From Halobaculum roseum (lineage in GTDB: Archaea; Halobacteriota; Halobacteria; Halobacteriales; Haloferacaceae): DNA of 64,000 bases. Location: positions 186,001-250,000 of the forward strand of contig NZ_CP082286.1 in NCBI RefSeq assembly GCF_019880245.1. The letters run 5' to 3'. Both the position numbers and the translations under genes were made by a program. Shown here in pieces: positions 51,928 to 60,476 of the stretch (the first letter of the stretch is position 1; the number at the start of each line of letters is the position of its first letter). Under the pieces are notes generated by a model, which ran no database searches, was not told the DNA's origin, and was given only the letters and a program-made list of their open reading frames with translations.

Positions 51928-52002
51928 GGCTGGCGGGGTTGTTGTCGCGGGCGAAGGAAGAACGCGGCGGCGGCCCCGCCCGAGGTGCCGCGCGGGCGAC
52001 GG

Positions 52003-52512
52003 TCAGCCGCGACGCCGGGCCATGAACGCCGCACCGAGACACACCGCGGCGGCCGCGGCTCCGATTCCGAAGCCCGGACCGGTGGTCTCGGTGGTCGTTT
52101 CGGGAGTACCAGTCCGGGTGACGGCAACGTCGTCGGCGACGACCTCCCCCTCCGCCTCGGCGATCGTCGACCCGTCGTGGACGACGGTCACGGAGAACGT
52201 GTCGCCGGGGGCGTGCTCTGAGAAGTCGAACGTGGCGGCGACGGTCCCGTTCTCGCCGGTGCTGACCTGCCGGCTCCTGAAGAACCTCGGCGCCGTGTCC
52301 CCGGTCGACTGCACCCGGACCGAGGCGTTCTCGCCGGCGTCGAGGTCGGTCGTCCCGGTGACGGTCGCGTCCTCGACCGCGTGAACGCGAACGGTCTCGT
52401 TCACCGTCGAGAGGGAGGCGTCGGACGCGCCGGCGGCGGCGCCGGTCAGCCCGGCGACCGCGATCAACAGTACGGCGATAGCTGCGACTCGTCTGTGTGT
52501 GGAGGGCCTCAT
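52003..52512 (-). CDS. PGF-CTERM surface protein
   Basis: A 169-residue exported protein. Signal peptide about residues 1-28 (IAVLLIAVAGLTGAAAGA), a beta domain with TVNETVRVHAVEDATVTGTT and FDFSEHAPGDTFSVTVVHDG, a Thr-rich linker (TPETTTETT) for possible O-glycosylation, then the PGF motif (Pro146-Gly-Phe), a hydrophobic helix and the basic end ARRRG. PGF-CTERM proteins are processed by archaeosortase A and lipid-anchored to the membrane. Single domain; function unknown. Confidence 0.8.
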   Translation of the reverse strand: MRPSTHRRVAAIAVLLIAVAGLTGAAAGASDASLSTVNETVRVHAVEDATVTGTTDLDAGENASVRVQSTGDTAPRFFRSRQVSTGENGTVAATFDFSEHAPGDTFSVTVVHDGSTIAEAEGEVVADDVAVTRTGTPETTTETTGPGFGIGAAAAAVCLGAAFMARRRG

Positions 52513-52604
52513 CCGTGTCCGTCGCTGGCGGCGGCGACGTACTAATCGTATCGGAGACGAAGAAACTCGTTTTCGTTATCAGGTCACACGGGGTCGGTGG
52601 GTCA

Positions 52605-52648
52605 CGCCGCCGTCCTGTCGAGGCGGTCGCTCGCGTCGCTCGCTCCCG
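52605..52648. repeat. 44-nt direct repeat, copy 1
   Basis: This GC-rich segment recurs at 52679-52722 with one mismatch, 74 bp apart. It contains the motif CGCTCGCGTCGCTCGCTCCCG. Both copies lie between metE2 and the PGF-CTERM gene, downstream of metE2. Confidence 0.75.
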
Positions 52649-52678
52649 TCGTTCCTGGGCGGCTCGGCATAGAGACCT

Positions 52679-52722
52679 CGCCGCCGCCCTGTCGAGGCGG
52701 TCGCTCGCGTCGCTCGCTCCCG
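52679..52722. repeat. 44-nt direct repeat, copy 2
   Basis: Second copy of the 44-nt unit (one T/C difference from copy 1). It ends 8 nt before the metE2 stop codon, so it could influence the 3' end of the metE transcript. Confidence 0.75.
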
Positions 52723-52729
52723 CCTCGCT

Positions 52730-53812
52730 CTAATCGTCGGCGGGGGCGGCGTCCTCGATCGCGGGCACGTCGATCTCGCCGGCGTCGAGTTCGGCCTCGA
52801 TCTCGCGGGCGGCCTGCACCAGGTTCTCCATCTTGCCGTAGGCGGCCTCCCGGGGGAGCAGTTTCAGCCCGCAGTCGGGGCTGACGGTGAGCTTCTCCGG
52901 GGGCACGACCTTCAGGCCCTGCCGGATGTTCTCCTTGATCTCCTCGACCGACTCCACCTCGGCGACGTGGGCGTCGACGACGCCGAGGGCCAGATCGGGC
53001 GCGAACTCTCCGTCCGCGAACGTCTCGATCTGCTCGTAGTCGTCGTTGCACAGCTCCACGTCGAACTCGTCGATCGGGTAGTCGTTGATCTCGGGGTAGA
53101 CGCGCGAGTAGTCGCCGTAACAGACGTGGAGGCCGATTCGGACCTCGTCGTCGATGTCGCTGACGATGCGCTCCAGGCACTCGCCGACGATGGCGTGGTC
53201 GTCCGGCGTCGTCGCCAGCGCGGGCTCGTCGATCTGGATGTAGCGAGCGCCCGCCTCGACGAGTTTCTCGATCTCCTCGTTCACCAGGTCCGCCAGGTCG
53301 TACGCCAGCGCCTCGTCGTCGTCGTACGCCTCGTTGAACGCCCAGTTGGCGAGGGTGTACGGGCCGGTGATCGGCACCTTCACCGGGCGCGAGGCCACGT
53401 CGTCGACGAACTCGAACTCGTCGACGAGCCACGGCTCGTCGTACTCGACACCCTCGACGACCGACGGCTTGTCGAAGTAGTTGTGGCCCCACACCTTCAC
53501 GGGGCCGTTGAACTCGTAGCCGTCGATGCGCTCGGCGAAGAACTCGACCATCTCCTCGCGGCGCATCTCGCCGTCGACGACCGTGTCGAGGCCGGCGCGC
53601 TCGTGCTCGTGGGTGATGACGCGACAGGCGTCGTCGGTCGCCTCCGCCCACTCCGCCTCGCCGAAGGAGTGCTCGTCGTCCTCGAAGTGGTCGCGCGCGC
53701 GGTTCAGCCACTTGGGTTTCGGGTACGAGCCGACGACGGTCGTCAGCAGGAAGTGGTCGCTGTCGTGCCCATCGGGACGGAACTGCTCGCGGTTCTCGGG
53801 GTTCCGGCTCAT
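52730..53812 (-). CDS. metE: Methionine synthase, zinc (catalytic) half
   Basis: A 360-residue protein equivalent to the C-terminal, catalytic half of bacterial cobalamin-independent MetE. The zinc ligands are present: His and Cys in IGLHVCYGDYSRV near residue 228, Cys in VSPDCGLKLLPREAA near residue 311, plus a Glu. It transfers a methyl group from a methyl-folate or related corrinoid donor to homocysteine. It is coupled by a 4-nt overlap to the second half-gene at 53809, which runs first. It follows its partner downstream in the operon. Confidence 0.9.
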   Translation of the reverse strand: MSRNPENREQFRPDGHDSDHFLLTTVVGSYPKPKWLNRARDHFEDDEHSFGEAEWAEATDDACRVITHEHERAGLDTVVDGEMRREEMVEFFAERIDGYEFNGPVKVWGHNYFDKPSVVEGVEYDEPWLVDEFEFVDDVASRPVKVPITGPYTLANWAFNEAYDDDEALAYDLADLVNEEIEKLVEAGARYIQIDEPALATTPDDHAIVGECLERIVSDIDDEVRIGLHVCYGDYSRVYPEINDYPIDEFDVELCNDDYEQIETFADGEFAPDLALGVVDAHVAEVESVEEIKENIRQGLKVVPPEKLTVSPDCGLKLLPREAAYGKMENLVQAAREIEAELDAGEIDVPAIEDAAPADD

Positions 53813-54843
53813 GCTTCCACCTCCGTCTCCGGGGCGTCGGCGTCGCCGGCGGCGATCTCTGCGGCCTCCGCGAGCACCGACAGCTTCGCCCGATGCTTGT
53901 TCACCGGCAGGTAGAACGTCTCGGTGTTGGGCGTAACGTAGGTGGTCTCGAACGTCTGTGCGGGGATCTGGTCGTGGACCCAGTCGACGCGCTCGGCGAC
54001 CGTCTCCGGGTCCTCGACGAGGGTGTTCTGCCCGTCGACGAGCCCGAGCGCGATGTCGTCAGCCGTGCCGAGTTCGTTGATGCACTCCAGGTTCACGTCG
54101 CGGTCGGCGGCGACGAAGTCGAAGCCGACGGCGTCGACATCGGCGTCCATGAGGTGGGCGTACGCCTTCTCCTCGAAGGCCTCCCAGTACGTCTGGACGA
54201 CCACGTCGGCGTCGGTCGCGCCGGCGACGCGGTCGATCGTCTCGCTCGCGAGCTCGTTCAGGTCGTCGCCCGGCGCGTTCGTCACGTAGGAGGGTTCGAG
54301 CAGGAACAGCGTCTCGTGGGCGGGGAACGCCGCGACCTCGCCCGCGAGGAACTCGCCGACGGCGTCGAGGAACTCGGCCTCGTCCCCGTAGTGTTCGTCG
54401 CTCGCGAGGTCGGCGAGGGTGTACGGTCCCGGGAGGACGGCCTGGAGCGCGTCGCCGTCGCCCAGGAGGTCGGCGGCCGCCGAGAGTTCGTCGGCCACGT
54501 CGCCGGAGGCGGTCAGGTCGCCGACGACGCGCGGATCGCGGTAGAAGTTGTTGTTGTCGTAGTACCGCACGATCCCGCCCGTTTCCACGCTGTCGTGGAC
54601 CGTGAGCGGGTGCGCGAGCATGTCGTCCCAGCGACCCTGGCCCTCGACGATCCGGTCGAGGCCGGCGTCGCGCTGGTCGGCGACGAACTCCGCGCGAACG
54701 TCGCCGTACGCGTCGGCGACGGCGGCGTCCTCGTCGCCGTCGATGAGGTCGTGTTTCTGGTGGCCCTTCAGGTCGGAGAGGTCGTCCTTCGCCCAGTCCG
54801 GGAGCGGATACAGCCCCGGGGTGGTGGCGACTACGTCGGTCAT
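53809..54843 (-). CDS. MetE paralogue without zinc ligands
   Basis: A 344-residue barrel protein of the MetE/UROD superfamily, equivalent to the N-terminal half of bacterial MetE. Family features: TPGLYPLPDWAKDDLSDLK at the start, LPGPYTLADLASDEHYGDEA near residue 136 and GLVDGQNTLVEDPETVAERV near residue 273. The zinc-site His-Cys and Cys positions are replaced (VQTYWEAFE; TPNTETFYL). It probably pairs with the 360-residue zinc protein to make a two-chain methionine synthase and may bind the folate. A GATAAA/TTTATC TATA (54887-54892) lies upstream. Confidence 0.85.
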   Translation of the reverse strand: MTDVVATTPGLYPLPDWAKDDLSDLKGHQKHDLIDGDEDAAVADAYGDVRAEFVADQRDAGLDRIVEGQGRWDDMLAHPLTVHDSVETGGIVRYYDNNNFYRDPRVVGDLTASGDVADELSAAADLLGDGDALQAVLPGPYTLADLASDEHYGDEAEFLDAVGEFLAGEVAAFPAHETLFLLEPSYVTNAPGDDLNELASETIDRVAGATDADVVVQTYWEAFEEKAYAHLMDADVDAVGFDFVAADRDVNLECINELGTADDIALGLVDGQNTLVEDPETVAERVDWVHDQIPAQTFETTYVTPNTETFYLPVNKHRAKLSVLAEAAEIAAGDADAPETEVEA

Positions 54844-54902
54844 CGACAGTGGCTACGAAATGCCGACGCATAATACTTCTTGTTCGGATAAATGCTCAGT
54901 AG

Positions 54903-55547
54903 TTATCTCGCGTGCTCCCGGTGTCGCAACGCGAGGATCGAGAGCGTCTCGAAGGGGTACGACTCCTCCGCGACGGTCTCGGCGTCGAACCCGCGGTCGA
55001 CGGCGTACTCGACCACGTCCGCGAAGCCCGTCAGCGACGAGACCAACAGCAGCGCGACGCCGTCGGGAGCCAGCGCGCGCGGCAGGTCGTCGAGGAACGG
55101 CTCGATGAGGTCGCGGCCGGACTCGCCGCCCGACAGCGCCACCTCCTGCCAGTCCTCCCACTCGTTGTCCGGGTCCGTCGGGAGGTACGGCGGATTGAAC
55201 AGGACGGTGTCGAGCGCGCCGTCTCGAAACGCCGCGAGCAGATCAGCGCGGACCGCTTCGACGCCGCGGTCGCGGGCTCGCCGGCACGCGTGGGGGTTCA
55301 CGTCGCTGCCGAGCACTCGGGTCGCGTCGCCCTCGCGTCGCACCCGATCGGCCACCCATCCCGACCCGGTTCCGACCTCCAGCGTCACGCCGCGGGCGTG
55401 CTCGACGGCCGCCTCCGCGAGCAACCCGGAGTCCTCCGCGGGCTCGTAGACGGGCGCGTCGAGCCCCCTTCGCTCGGCGAGCGCATCGCGGGTGTCCCCG
55501 GGATCGGCCGCCCCGGTGGTATCGGGCGAGTCGTCGTCCTCAGGCAT
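54903..55547 (-). CDS. HemK2/MTQ2-like protein methyltransferase
   Basis: A 214-residue S-adenosylmethionine-dependent methyltransferase. The SAM loop LEVGTGSGWVADRV near residue 55 and the catalytic NPPY motif in LFNPPYLPTDPDNEWED near residue 115 are present. Archaeal HemK2 with its Trm112 partner methylates the GGQ glutamine of release factor aRF1. ATG 55547 overlaps the MscS stop by 8 nt. Last gene of the L21e/RpoF/DUF655/KsgA/MscS/HemK series. Confidence 0.9.
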   Translation of the reverse strand: MPEDDDSPDTTGAADPGDTRDALAERRGLDAPVYEPAEDSGLLAEAAVEHARGVTLEVGTGSGWVADRVRREGDATRVLGSDVNPHACRRARDRGVEAVRADLLAAFRDGALDTVLFNPPYLPTDPDNEWEDWQEVALSGGESGRDLIEPFLDDLPRALAPDGVALLLVSSLTGFADVVEYAVDRGFDAETVAEESYPFETLSILALRHREHAR

Positions 55548-56805
55548 CGTCGCCCCCGGACGACGCCTCGTCCGCTGCGGCGCCGTCGGTCTCGACGTCA
55601 CCCGACGACGCCTCGTCCGCGGCATCGGGGGAAACGGCGCTGGTGGTGACCCCACGCCTGTCGGAGTCGGGGCGCCCGGACAGCTCGCGCTGCGGGAAGG
55701 GGATCTTGATGCCGGCGTCGTCGAACGCTCGCTTCACCGCGACCGTCACCCGCGTGCGGGCCTTCCACATCTTCCGGGCGCTGGGATTGCTGATGTAGAA
55801 GCGCAGGCGCATGCCGATCGCGGAGTCGTCGAACCCCGTGAGCACGGCGTGGGGCTCCGGCGGCGACAACACGAGGTTGTGGTCCCGCATCGCCTCCTCG
55901 GCGACCTCGATGGCCTCCTCGAGGTCCGTGTCGTAATCGAGGGCGACATCGACGTTCAGGCGGAGGCGACCCTTCCTGGAGCGGTTGACCACGTCGGTGT
56001 CGGTGACGAGGTCGTTGGGGATCATCACGTACTCGTCGTCGAACGTCCGGATCTGGGTGTTGACGATCGTGATGTCGGTGACGACGCCCTCCTGGTCGCC
56101 GATCACGACCCAGTCGCCCAGCTCGAACGGCCGGGAGAACAGGACGACGAACCCGGCGAGCACCGCCCCGAGGGTCTGGCGGGCGGCGAGCCCGAGGACG
56201 ATGCCCGCGAACCCGGCGCCGACGAGGAGGCTCCCCGGATTGACCCCCCACACCGCGAACACGACGATAAGCGAGATCACGTACACCGAGACCTGCACCA
56301 CGTGGTGGGCGATCTCGCTTTGGTGGTCCGACAGCGCGCTCTGCTCGCGTCCGATGTTTCGGATGGCCCGCTTGGTGACGCGGGTGATCAGGGTCGCGCC
56401 GGCGAGGATCCCGACGGTCAACACCGTCCGGGCGACGTTGCGGCCGGCGAACACCTCGCCCGGGAGCGCGGCGCCGACGAGCGACACCCCGCGCCACACG
56501 ACGATGACGAACAGCCCCAACGACGCCACCGTCGTCGTGACCACCGCCGCCTGCGCCGACTCGACCAGCAGATCGCGGTCGTCGAGGCGCTCCTTGAGAG
56601 CGGGGCCCGCCCGGCGGACGGCCGTTATCACGGCCACCAGCAGCAGGATCGCGAACACCGTGGCCGCGATCTGCGCGCCGGTCGTCGGGACCGCCGACTG
56701 GATCCACGAGACGAGGTCGGTCGCGGTCGACGCCGCGGCGTCGCCGCCGGGGACGCTCGGCGTCGCCGTGCCGCCCACCGGCTGTGTCGTTCCGTTCTGT
56801 GTCAC
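55540..56805 (-). CDS. Mechanosensitive ion channel, MscS family (second)
   Basis: A 421-residue MscS homologue. Four or five N-terminal hydrophobic segments (about 45-65, 82-108, 120-140, 165-190) lead into the pore helix GSLLVGAGFAGIVLGLAARQ and the beta domain FSRPFELGDWVVIGDQEGVV near residue 230. An acidic tail (about 380-421) is low-complexity. Starts at GTG 56805, overlapping the KsgA stop, and ends overlapping HemK2. It is embedded among translation genes, which is unusual. Confidence 0.88.
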   Translation of the reverse strand: MTQNGTTQPVGGTATPSVPGGDAAASTATDLVSWIQSAVPTTGAQIAATVFAILLLVAVITAVRRAGPALKERLDDRDLLVESAQAAVVTTTVASLGLFVIVVWRGVSLVGAALPGEVFAGRNVARTVLTVGILAGATLITRVTKRAIRNIGREQSALSDHQSEIAHHVVQVSVYVISLIVVFAVWGVNPGSLLVGAGFAGIVLGLAARQTLGAVLAGFVVLFSRPFELGDWVVIGDQEGVVTDITIVNTQIRTFDDEYVMIPNDLVTDTDVVNRSRKGRLRLNVDVALDYDTDLEEAIEVAEEAMRDHNLVLSPPEPHAVLTGFDDSAIGMRLRFYISNPSARKMWKARTRVTVAVKRAFDDAGIKIPFPQRELSGRPDSDRRGVTTSAVSPDAADEASSGDVETDGAAADEASSGGDDA

Positions 56806-57662
56806 TGTCCCGGACCGATCTCGCTCGTCTCGTGTGCCGATTCGGCCAGCTCGGCGAACGCCGTCGGCGGGAGCTCGCCCGGCCGCTTCGAGAGGGTGTC
56901 CTCGTCGACGGCGTCGACGACCGCGTCGGCGTCCGCCAGCCCCGAGATGTGCGCCGTGTTCCGGATCGCGTTGCGGACAGTCTTGCGCCGCTGAGTGAAC
57001 AGGGCCTTCACGAACCGCAGGAAGAACGCCTCGTCGTCGACCTCGTAGTCGGGCGCGCGCGGGACACAGCGGACGACCGCGCTCTCGACGCGCGGCTGCG
57101 GGTCGAACGCCTCCGGCGGGATCCGCTCGACGATCTCAACGTCCGCGTAGTGCTGTGCGGACACCGAGAGGCGGCCGTACTCGGACGTCCCCGGCTCGGC
57201 GACCATGCGGTCGGCGAACTCCGCCTGAAACATCAACACGAGCGGCCGCCCGAGCGGGAGCAGGCGGAACACGATCTCCGAGGAGACGCCGTACGGGAGA
57301 TTCGAGACGGACGCGGTGAACTCGGGGAGCTCGACGTCGAGTGCGTCACCCTCGAGCACGTCGAGCCGGCCGGCGTCGACGGCCTCCGTGAACTCTTCGC
57401 GGAGGAACGCCGCGAGTTCGGGGTCGCGTTCGACGACCGTCACCCGGTCGGCGGCCGCGAGCAGGCGGTCCGTGAGCGCGCCCGTTCCGCCGCCGATCTC
57501 CAGGACGTGCGATCGGTCGGCGTCCCCGGGGAGGTACCCGGGAAGCCGGTCGAGCACGCGGTCGTCCACGAGGAAGTGCTGGTCGCGGTCGGGGTCCCCC
57601 CGGACCCCGGCGCGCCGCCGGAGGTCGTCCGGATCGCGGAACTCCGGGGTAGCGTCGGTCAT
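56802..57662 (-). CDS. ksgA: rRNA small subunit dimethyladenosine transferase KsgA/Dim1
   Basis: A 286-residue enzyme that dimethylates two adjacent adenosines at the 3' end of 16S rRNA. SAM motif LEIGGGTGALTDRLLAAADR near residue 54, and SNLPYGVSSEIVFRLLPLGR near residue 121 (NLPY catalytic motif). ATG 57662 (MTDATPEFRDPDDLRRR) gives the family N-terminus. It overlaps the MscS gene by 4 nt. Confidence 0.94.
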   Translation of the reverse strand: MTDATPEFRDPDDLRRRAGVRGDPDRDQHFLVDDRVLDRLPGYLPGDADRSHVLEIGGGTGALTDRLLAAADRVTVVERDPELAAFLREEFTEAVDAGRLDVLEGDALDVELPEFTASVSNLPYGVSSEIVFRLLPLGRPLVLMFQAEFADRMVAEPGTSEYGRLSVSAQHYADVEIVERIPPEAFDPQPRVESAVVRCVPRAPDYEVDDEAFFLRFVKALFTQRRKTVRNAIRNTAHISGLADADAVVDAVDEDTLSKRPGELPPTAFAELAESAHETSEIGPGQ

Positions 57663-57740
57663 TACCCCCCGTTGACCGTCGGCGGCGGTAAATCCGTCCA
57701 TTCGGTTCGAGCGGCGGACCCGGCCCGCGGGAGGGAGTCG

Positions 57741-57808
57741 GCGGTCGGACGGGAACGGCGGTCGGACGAGAACGGCGGTCGGACGAGAACGGCGGTCGGA
57801 AGCGAACG
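57741..57808. repeat. Four tandem 17-bp repeats
   Basis: Units at 57741-57757, 57758-57774, 57775-57791 and 57792-57808, consensus GCGGTCGGACGAGAACG; units 2 and 3 are identical, unit 1 has one change, unit 4 three. It lies between DUF655 and KsgA, 78 nt before the KsgA start. A 17-bp period excludes a coding tandem, so it is a non-coding array. Confidence 0.85.
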
Positions 57809-57817
57809 CCGGTCAGA

Positions 57818-58501
57818 TCACTTGTTCGCCGTCGGCGCGTCGACGCCGACGAAGATGCGGTACTTCAGGTCGTCGTCGCGCAGCTCCTCCATCACACGCT
57901 CGACGAGCTTCTCCTTCGGGCTGTGGAGCCCCGACACCCGCTCGCTCAGGTCCTCGAACGACTCGAAGGGGCCGCGCTTGCGCGCGTCGAGGACGTTGTT
58001 GCGCAGTTTCTTCCCGATCCCGGGGAGGAGGTTGAGCTGGTGGAGCCGCAACGAGATCGGCTCGGCGTCGTTGTAGAAGTCGACGAAGCGCCGTTCGTCG
58101 GCCTCGATGATATCCTCGACCACGTACTCCAGCTCCTGGCTCGCGCCGCGGTTGAGGTCGTCGTAGCCGACACGGCGCGCACGCTTGATGCCTGCTGCGG
58201 TTTCCGGCTCGATCTGCACTCGGTCGTCGATGCCGAACTCGGCGTCGTCGGTCAGCTCGAACTCGAACAGCCGGAAGTCGCGCTCGTCGAGCCCGTACGC
58301 CACCGCCGGGCGCCGGTGCTGGGGCCGGTCGTCGTCCGCGCGCCCGTGCGGGAGGTACTCGAGGACGTACGCGTAGACGGCGTCGTCCTCGATGCCCTCG
58401 GCGTCGTCCGCGCGGCCCTCGGGCTCGGCGGCACTCTCGTCGACAGCGTCCGTCGCGTCGGGTGGGTCGCTCGCCGTCTCGGGATCGCGCTCGTCGGTCA
58501 T
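57818..58501 (-). CDS. DUF655 RNA-binding protein
   Basis: A 227-residue archaeal protein of the DUF655 family: EDDAVYAYVLEYLPHGRADD near residue 38, the DDRVQIEPETAAGIKRARRV region near 92, and a helix-hairpin-helix LLPGIGKKLRNNVLDARKRG near residue 158. It sits in the conserved archaeal L21e-RpoF-DUF655-KsgA cluster, and a role in ribosome biogenesis or transcription-translation coupling is inferred. The acidic N-terminus of about 40 residues is haloarchaeal. Confidence 0.9.
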   Translation of the reverse strand: MTDERDPETASDPPDATDAVDESAAEPEGRADDAEGIEDDAVYAYVLEYLPHGRADDDRPQHRRPAVAYGLDERDFRLFEFELTDDAEFGIDDRVQIEPETAAGIKRARRVGYDDLNRGASQELEYVVEDIIEADERRFVDFYNDAEPISLRLHQLNLLPGIGKKLRNNVLDARKRGPFESFEDLSERVSGLHSPKEKLVERVMEELRDDDLKYRIFVGVDAPTANK

Positions 58502-58602
58502 GCCCCGTGATAGGTTGCCGGAGGTGATAAAAGGTCGTCGCCGTCGTCGCGTTCCGACGACCAGAAGGGCCGCGAGGCGGCGTCGCCGAGTCGAGGGTCG
58601 CG

Positions 58603-58959
58603 TTACGCGTACTTCGCGACGACGTCGAGGATCGCGTCGAGCTCGTCGCCGTCGAGGGCGTACCGTTCCTGGGCGTACACCGCACGGACCTCCGTCCGGT
58701 CGCGCGGGAGCAGGTCGGCGATCTTGTACGCCTGCGGCTCGTCGACCTTCTCCAGTTCCAGCAGCTCCTCGACGAGTTCGAGCGACTCGTCGGCCTCGAG
58801 GAACGCGAACCGGTTGACGTGGTCGACCGCGCGCGCCAACTCGTAGCGCATCTCCCGGTCCTCGTCGGTCGCGCGGTCGGCCTCGACCGAGCTGAGCAGC
58901 TCCTTCGCCTCGGAGACGGTGAGGTACTCCTCGCTCAGCTTCTCCTTGAAGATCGTCAT
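58603..58959 (-). CDS. rpoF: RNA polymerase subunit Rpb4 (RpoF)
   Basis: A 118-residue subunit of archaeal RNA polymerase forming the stalk with Rpo7. Features: ELARAVDHVNRFAFLEADES near residue 45, VDEPQAYKIADLLPRDRTEV near residue 73 and a helical C-terminus (LDGDELDAILDVVAKYA). It lies 5 nt after L21e. Confidence 0.94.
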   Translation of the reverse strand: MTIFKEKLSEEYLTVSEAKELLSSVEADRATDEDREMRYELARAVDHVNRFAFLEADESLELVEELLELEKVDEPQAYKIADLLPRDRTEVRAVYAQERYALDGDELDAILDVVAKYA

Positions 58960-58964
58960 CGGGT

Positions 58965-59258
58965 CTACTCGGTCTGGGCCTTCAGGTGCGCGGGCTTGGC
59001 GAGGATCGTCTTCGTTTTGCCGCCGTCGACGATCTCGACCTTGAAGGCGGCGCCCTGCTTGCCGACGACGGTGCCGGTGTGGCCGTTGAAGCGGGCGTGG
59101 AAGCGCCCGTCGTTGACCGAGGGGTCCAGCTTCAGGTGGACCTTCTGTCCCTCGTCGAACTCGGCGATGGCGCGCTGGGGCGGCGAGGTGCCGCGGTCAC
59201 GGGGGTCGTTCGAGAGCTTTCCGCGCGTGCTGTGAAGGGGTCCGTTCGAACTCGGCAT
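58965..59258 (-). CDS. rpl21e: Ribosomal protein L21e
   Basis: A 97-residue 50S protein: [20 protein letters not shown] at the start, [20 protein letters not shown] near residue 34 and [20 protein letters not shown] near residue 56. ATG 59258 is the family start. It opens the operon L21e, RpoF, DUF655, KsgA, MscS, HemK2. Confidence 0.96.
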   Translation of the reverse strand: MPSSNGPLHSTRGKLSNDPRDRGTSPPQRAIAEFDEGQKVHLKLDPSVNDGRFHARFNGHTGTVVGKQGAAFKVEIVDGGKTKTILAKPAHLKAQTE

Positions 59259-59288
59259 AGTCGTGCGCACGTCTTCTCCTGTCGCGGG

Positions 59289-59294
59289 TATAAA
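59289..59294 (-). promoter_or_regulatory. TATA box of the L21e operon
   Basis: TTTATA on the minus strand (TATAAA on plus), 31-36 nt upstream of the L21e ATG, implying a leader of under 10 nt. Confidence 0.65.
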
Positions 59295-59384
59295 TGGTGC
59301 GTTCCGCGGGCCGGTTGAGTCGAGTTCACACGCGGTCGTCGCGGCCGCGCGGACCACACTGGGAGGCCGACGCGCGCGGATCGT

Positions 59385-60395
59385 TCACGCCCCGATGTAC
59401 TCCTCGTTGATCTCCCACTCGCCCCGGTCGTTCTCGACGAGGTACTCGCCGTAGTAGGGGACACGGTCGGCGACCACCTCGCGGAACGCCTCGCGGACCT
59501 CGGGTTTCGTCATCTCGCCCATCGACTTGAGGTCGTCATTGCGGTTGAGACAGCCTTTGAGATACCCCTCGTGGGTGACGCGGACGCGGCCGCAGTTGGC
59601 GCAGAAGTCGTCGTTCTCGACGGGGTCGACGATCTCCACCATCCCGAGCCCCGCGGCGTCCGGCGATTCCGCGGACGCCGCGTCGGCGTCGCCCACGTAG
59701 TAGCGCTTGCGGTCGTGCATCTCGCGGTGCTCGACGCGGACGGCGATGTCCGACAGCCAGTCGTGCACGCGCTGGATGTCGATGTTCCACTCGGGCTTCC
59801 CGGTCAACTCGGGCATGTACTCGATGAGCTGGAGCTGGAGGCCGTCGTTCTCGGCGACGTGCTCGACCATCCCCTCGACGTAGCCGGCGGTGTGCTCGAA
59901 CACGACCATGTTCAGCTTCACCGGGTCGAGGCCGGCGTCCACTGCACAGCGGACGCCCTCCAGCACCTGCTCGTAGGCCCCCGATTTGGTGATCTCCGCG
60001 AACGCCTCGGGGTCGAGCGCGTCCTGTGAGACGTTGACGCGGTCGAGGCCGGCGTCGACGAGGTCCTCCGCGCGGCCGGGCAGGAACGTCCCGTTGGTCG
60101 TCATCGAGGTCTCCATCGAGTCGGGCGTGCGCCGGATGATCTCCTCCAGGTCGTCCCGGAGCATCGGCTCCCCGCCGGTGAACTTCACCGCGTCGACGCC
60201 GAACTCGGCGGCGACCTCCAGGAAGCGGACCACGTCGTCGGTGGACATCTCGTCGTCCTGCGGGTCCATCGGCCCGCGCGTGTCCCCCAGCCCCTCGTTG
60301 TGACAGTAGACGCAGTCGAAGTTGCACCGGTCGGTCAGCGAGACGCGCACCCCGGTCACCTCCCGCCCGAAGTCGTCGACCAGCGGTGTCGGCAT
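59385..60395 (-). CDS. moaA: GTP 3',8-cyclase MoaA
   Basis: A 336-residue radical SAM enzyme of molybdenum cofactor synthesis. The N-terminal cluster motif is Cys24-x3-Cys28-x2-Cys31 in [15 protein letters not shown], and the C-terminal cluster cysteines are in [12 protein letters not shown] and [10 protein letters not shown]. The conserved MoaA ending Gly-Gly is not present; the protein ends EEYIGA. ATG 60395 starts the gene. It is divergent from the Mrp ATPase gene, and two palindromes lie between. The expected partner MoaC is not in the window. Confidence 0.93.
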   Translation of the reverse strand: MPTPLVDDFGREVTGVRVSLTDRCNFDCVYCHNEGLGDTRGPMDPQDDEMSTDDVVRFLEVAAEFGVDAVKFTGGEPMLRDDLEEIIRRTPDSMETSMTTNGTFLPGRAEDLVDAGLDRVNVSQDALDPEAFAEITKSGAYEQVLEGVRCAVDAGLDPVKLNMVVFEHTAGYVEGMVEHVAENDGLQLQLIEYMPELTGKPEWNIDIQRVHDWLSDIAVRVEHREMHDRKRYYVGDADAASAESPDAAGLGMVEIVDPVENDDFCANCGRVRVTHEGYLKGCLNRNDDLKSMGEMTKPEVREAFREVVADRVPYYGEYLVENDRGEWEINEEYIGA

Positions 60396-60447
60396 TATGT
60401 ACCAACCTTCGTTCGAGCGTACTTGAACGTGTGGGACGATCGGGGGT

Positions 60448-60473
60448 GAATGTAACCTCGAAACGTTACATTC
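60448..60473. promoter_or_regulatory. Perfect 9-bp inverted repeat upstream of moaA
   Basis: GAATGTAAC, spacer CTCGAAAC, GTTACATTC is a perfect 9-bp inverted repeat with an 8-bp spacer, about 53-78 nt upstream of the moaA start and 93-118 nt upstream of the Mrp gene. The size and symmetry suggest a dimeric regulator, perhaps a molybdate or metal sensor. It is not oriented like the bacterial ModE box I know. Confidence 0.6.
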
Positions 60474-60476
60474 GAC

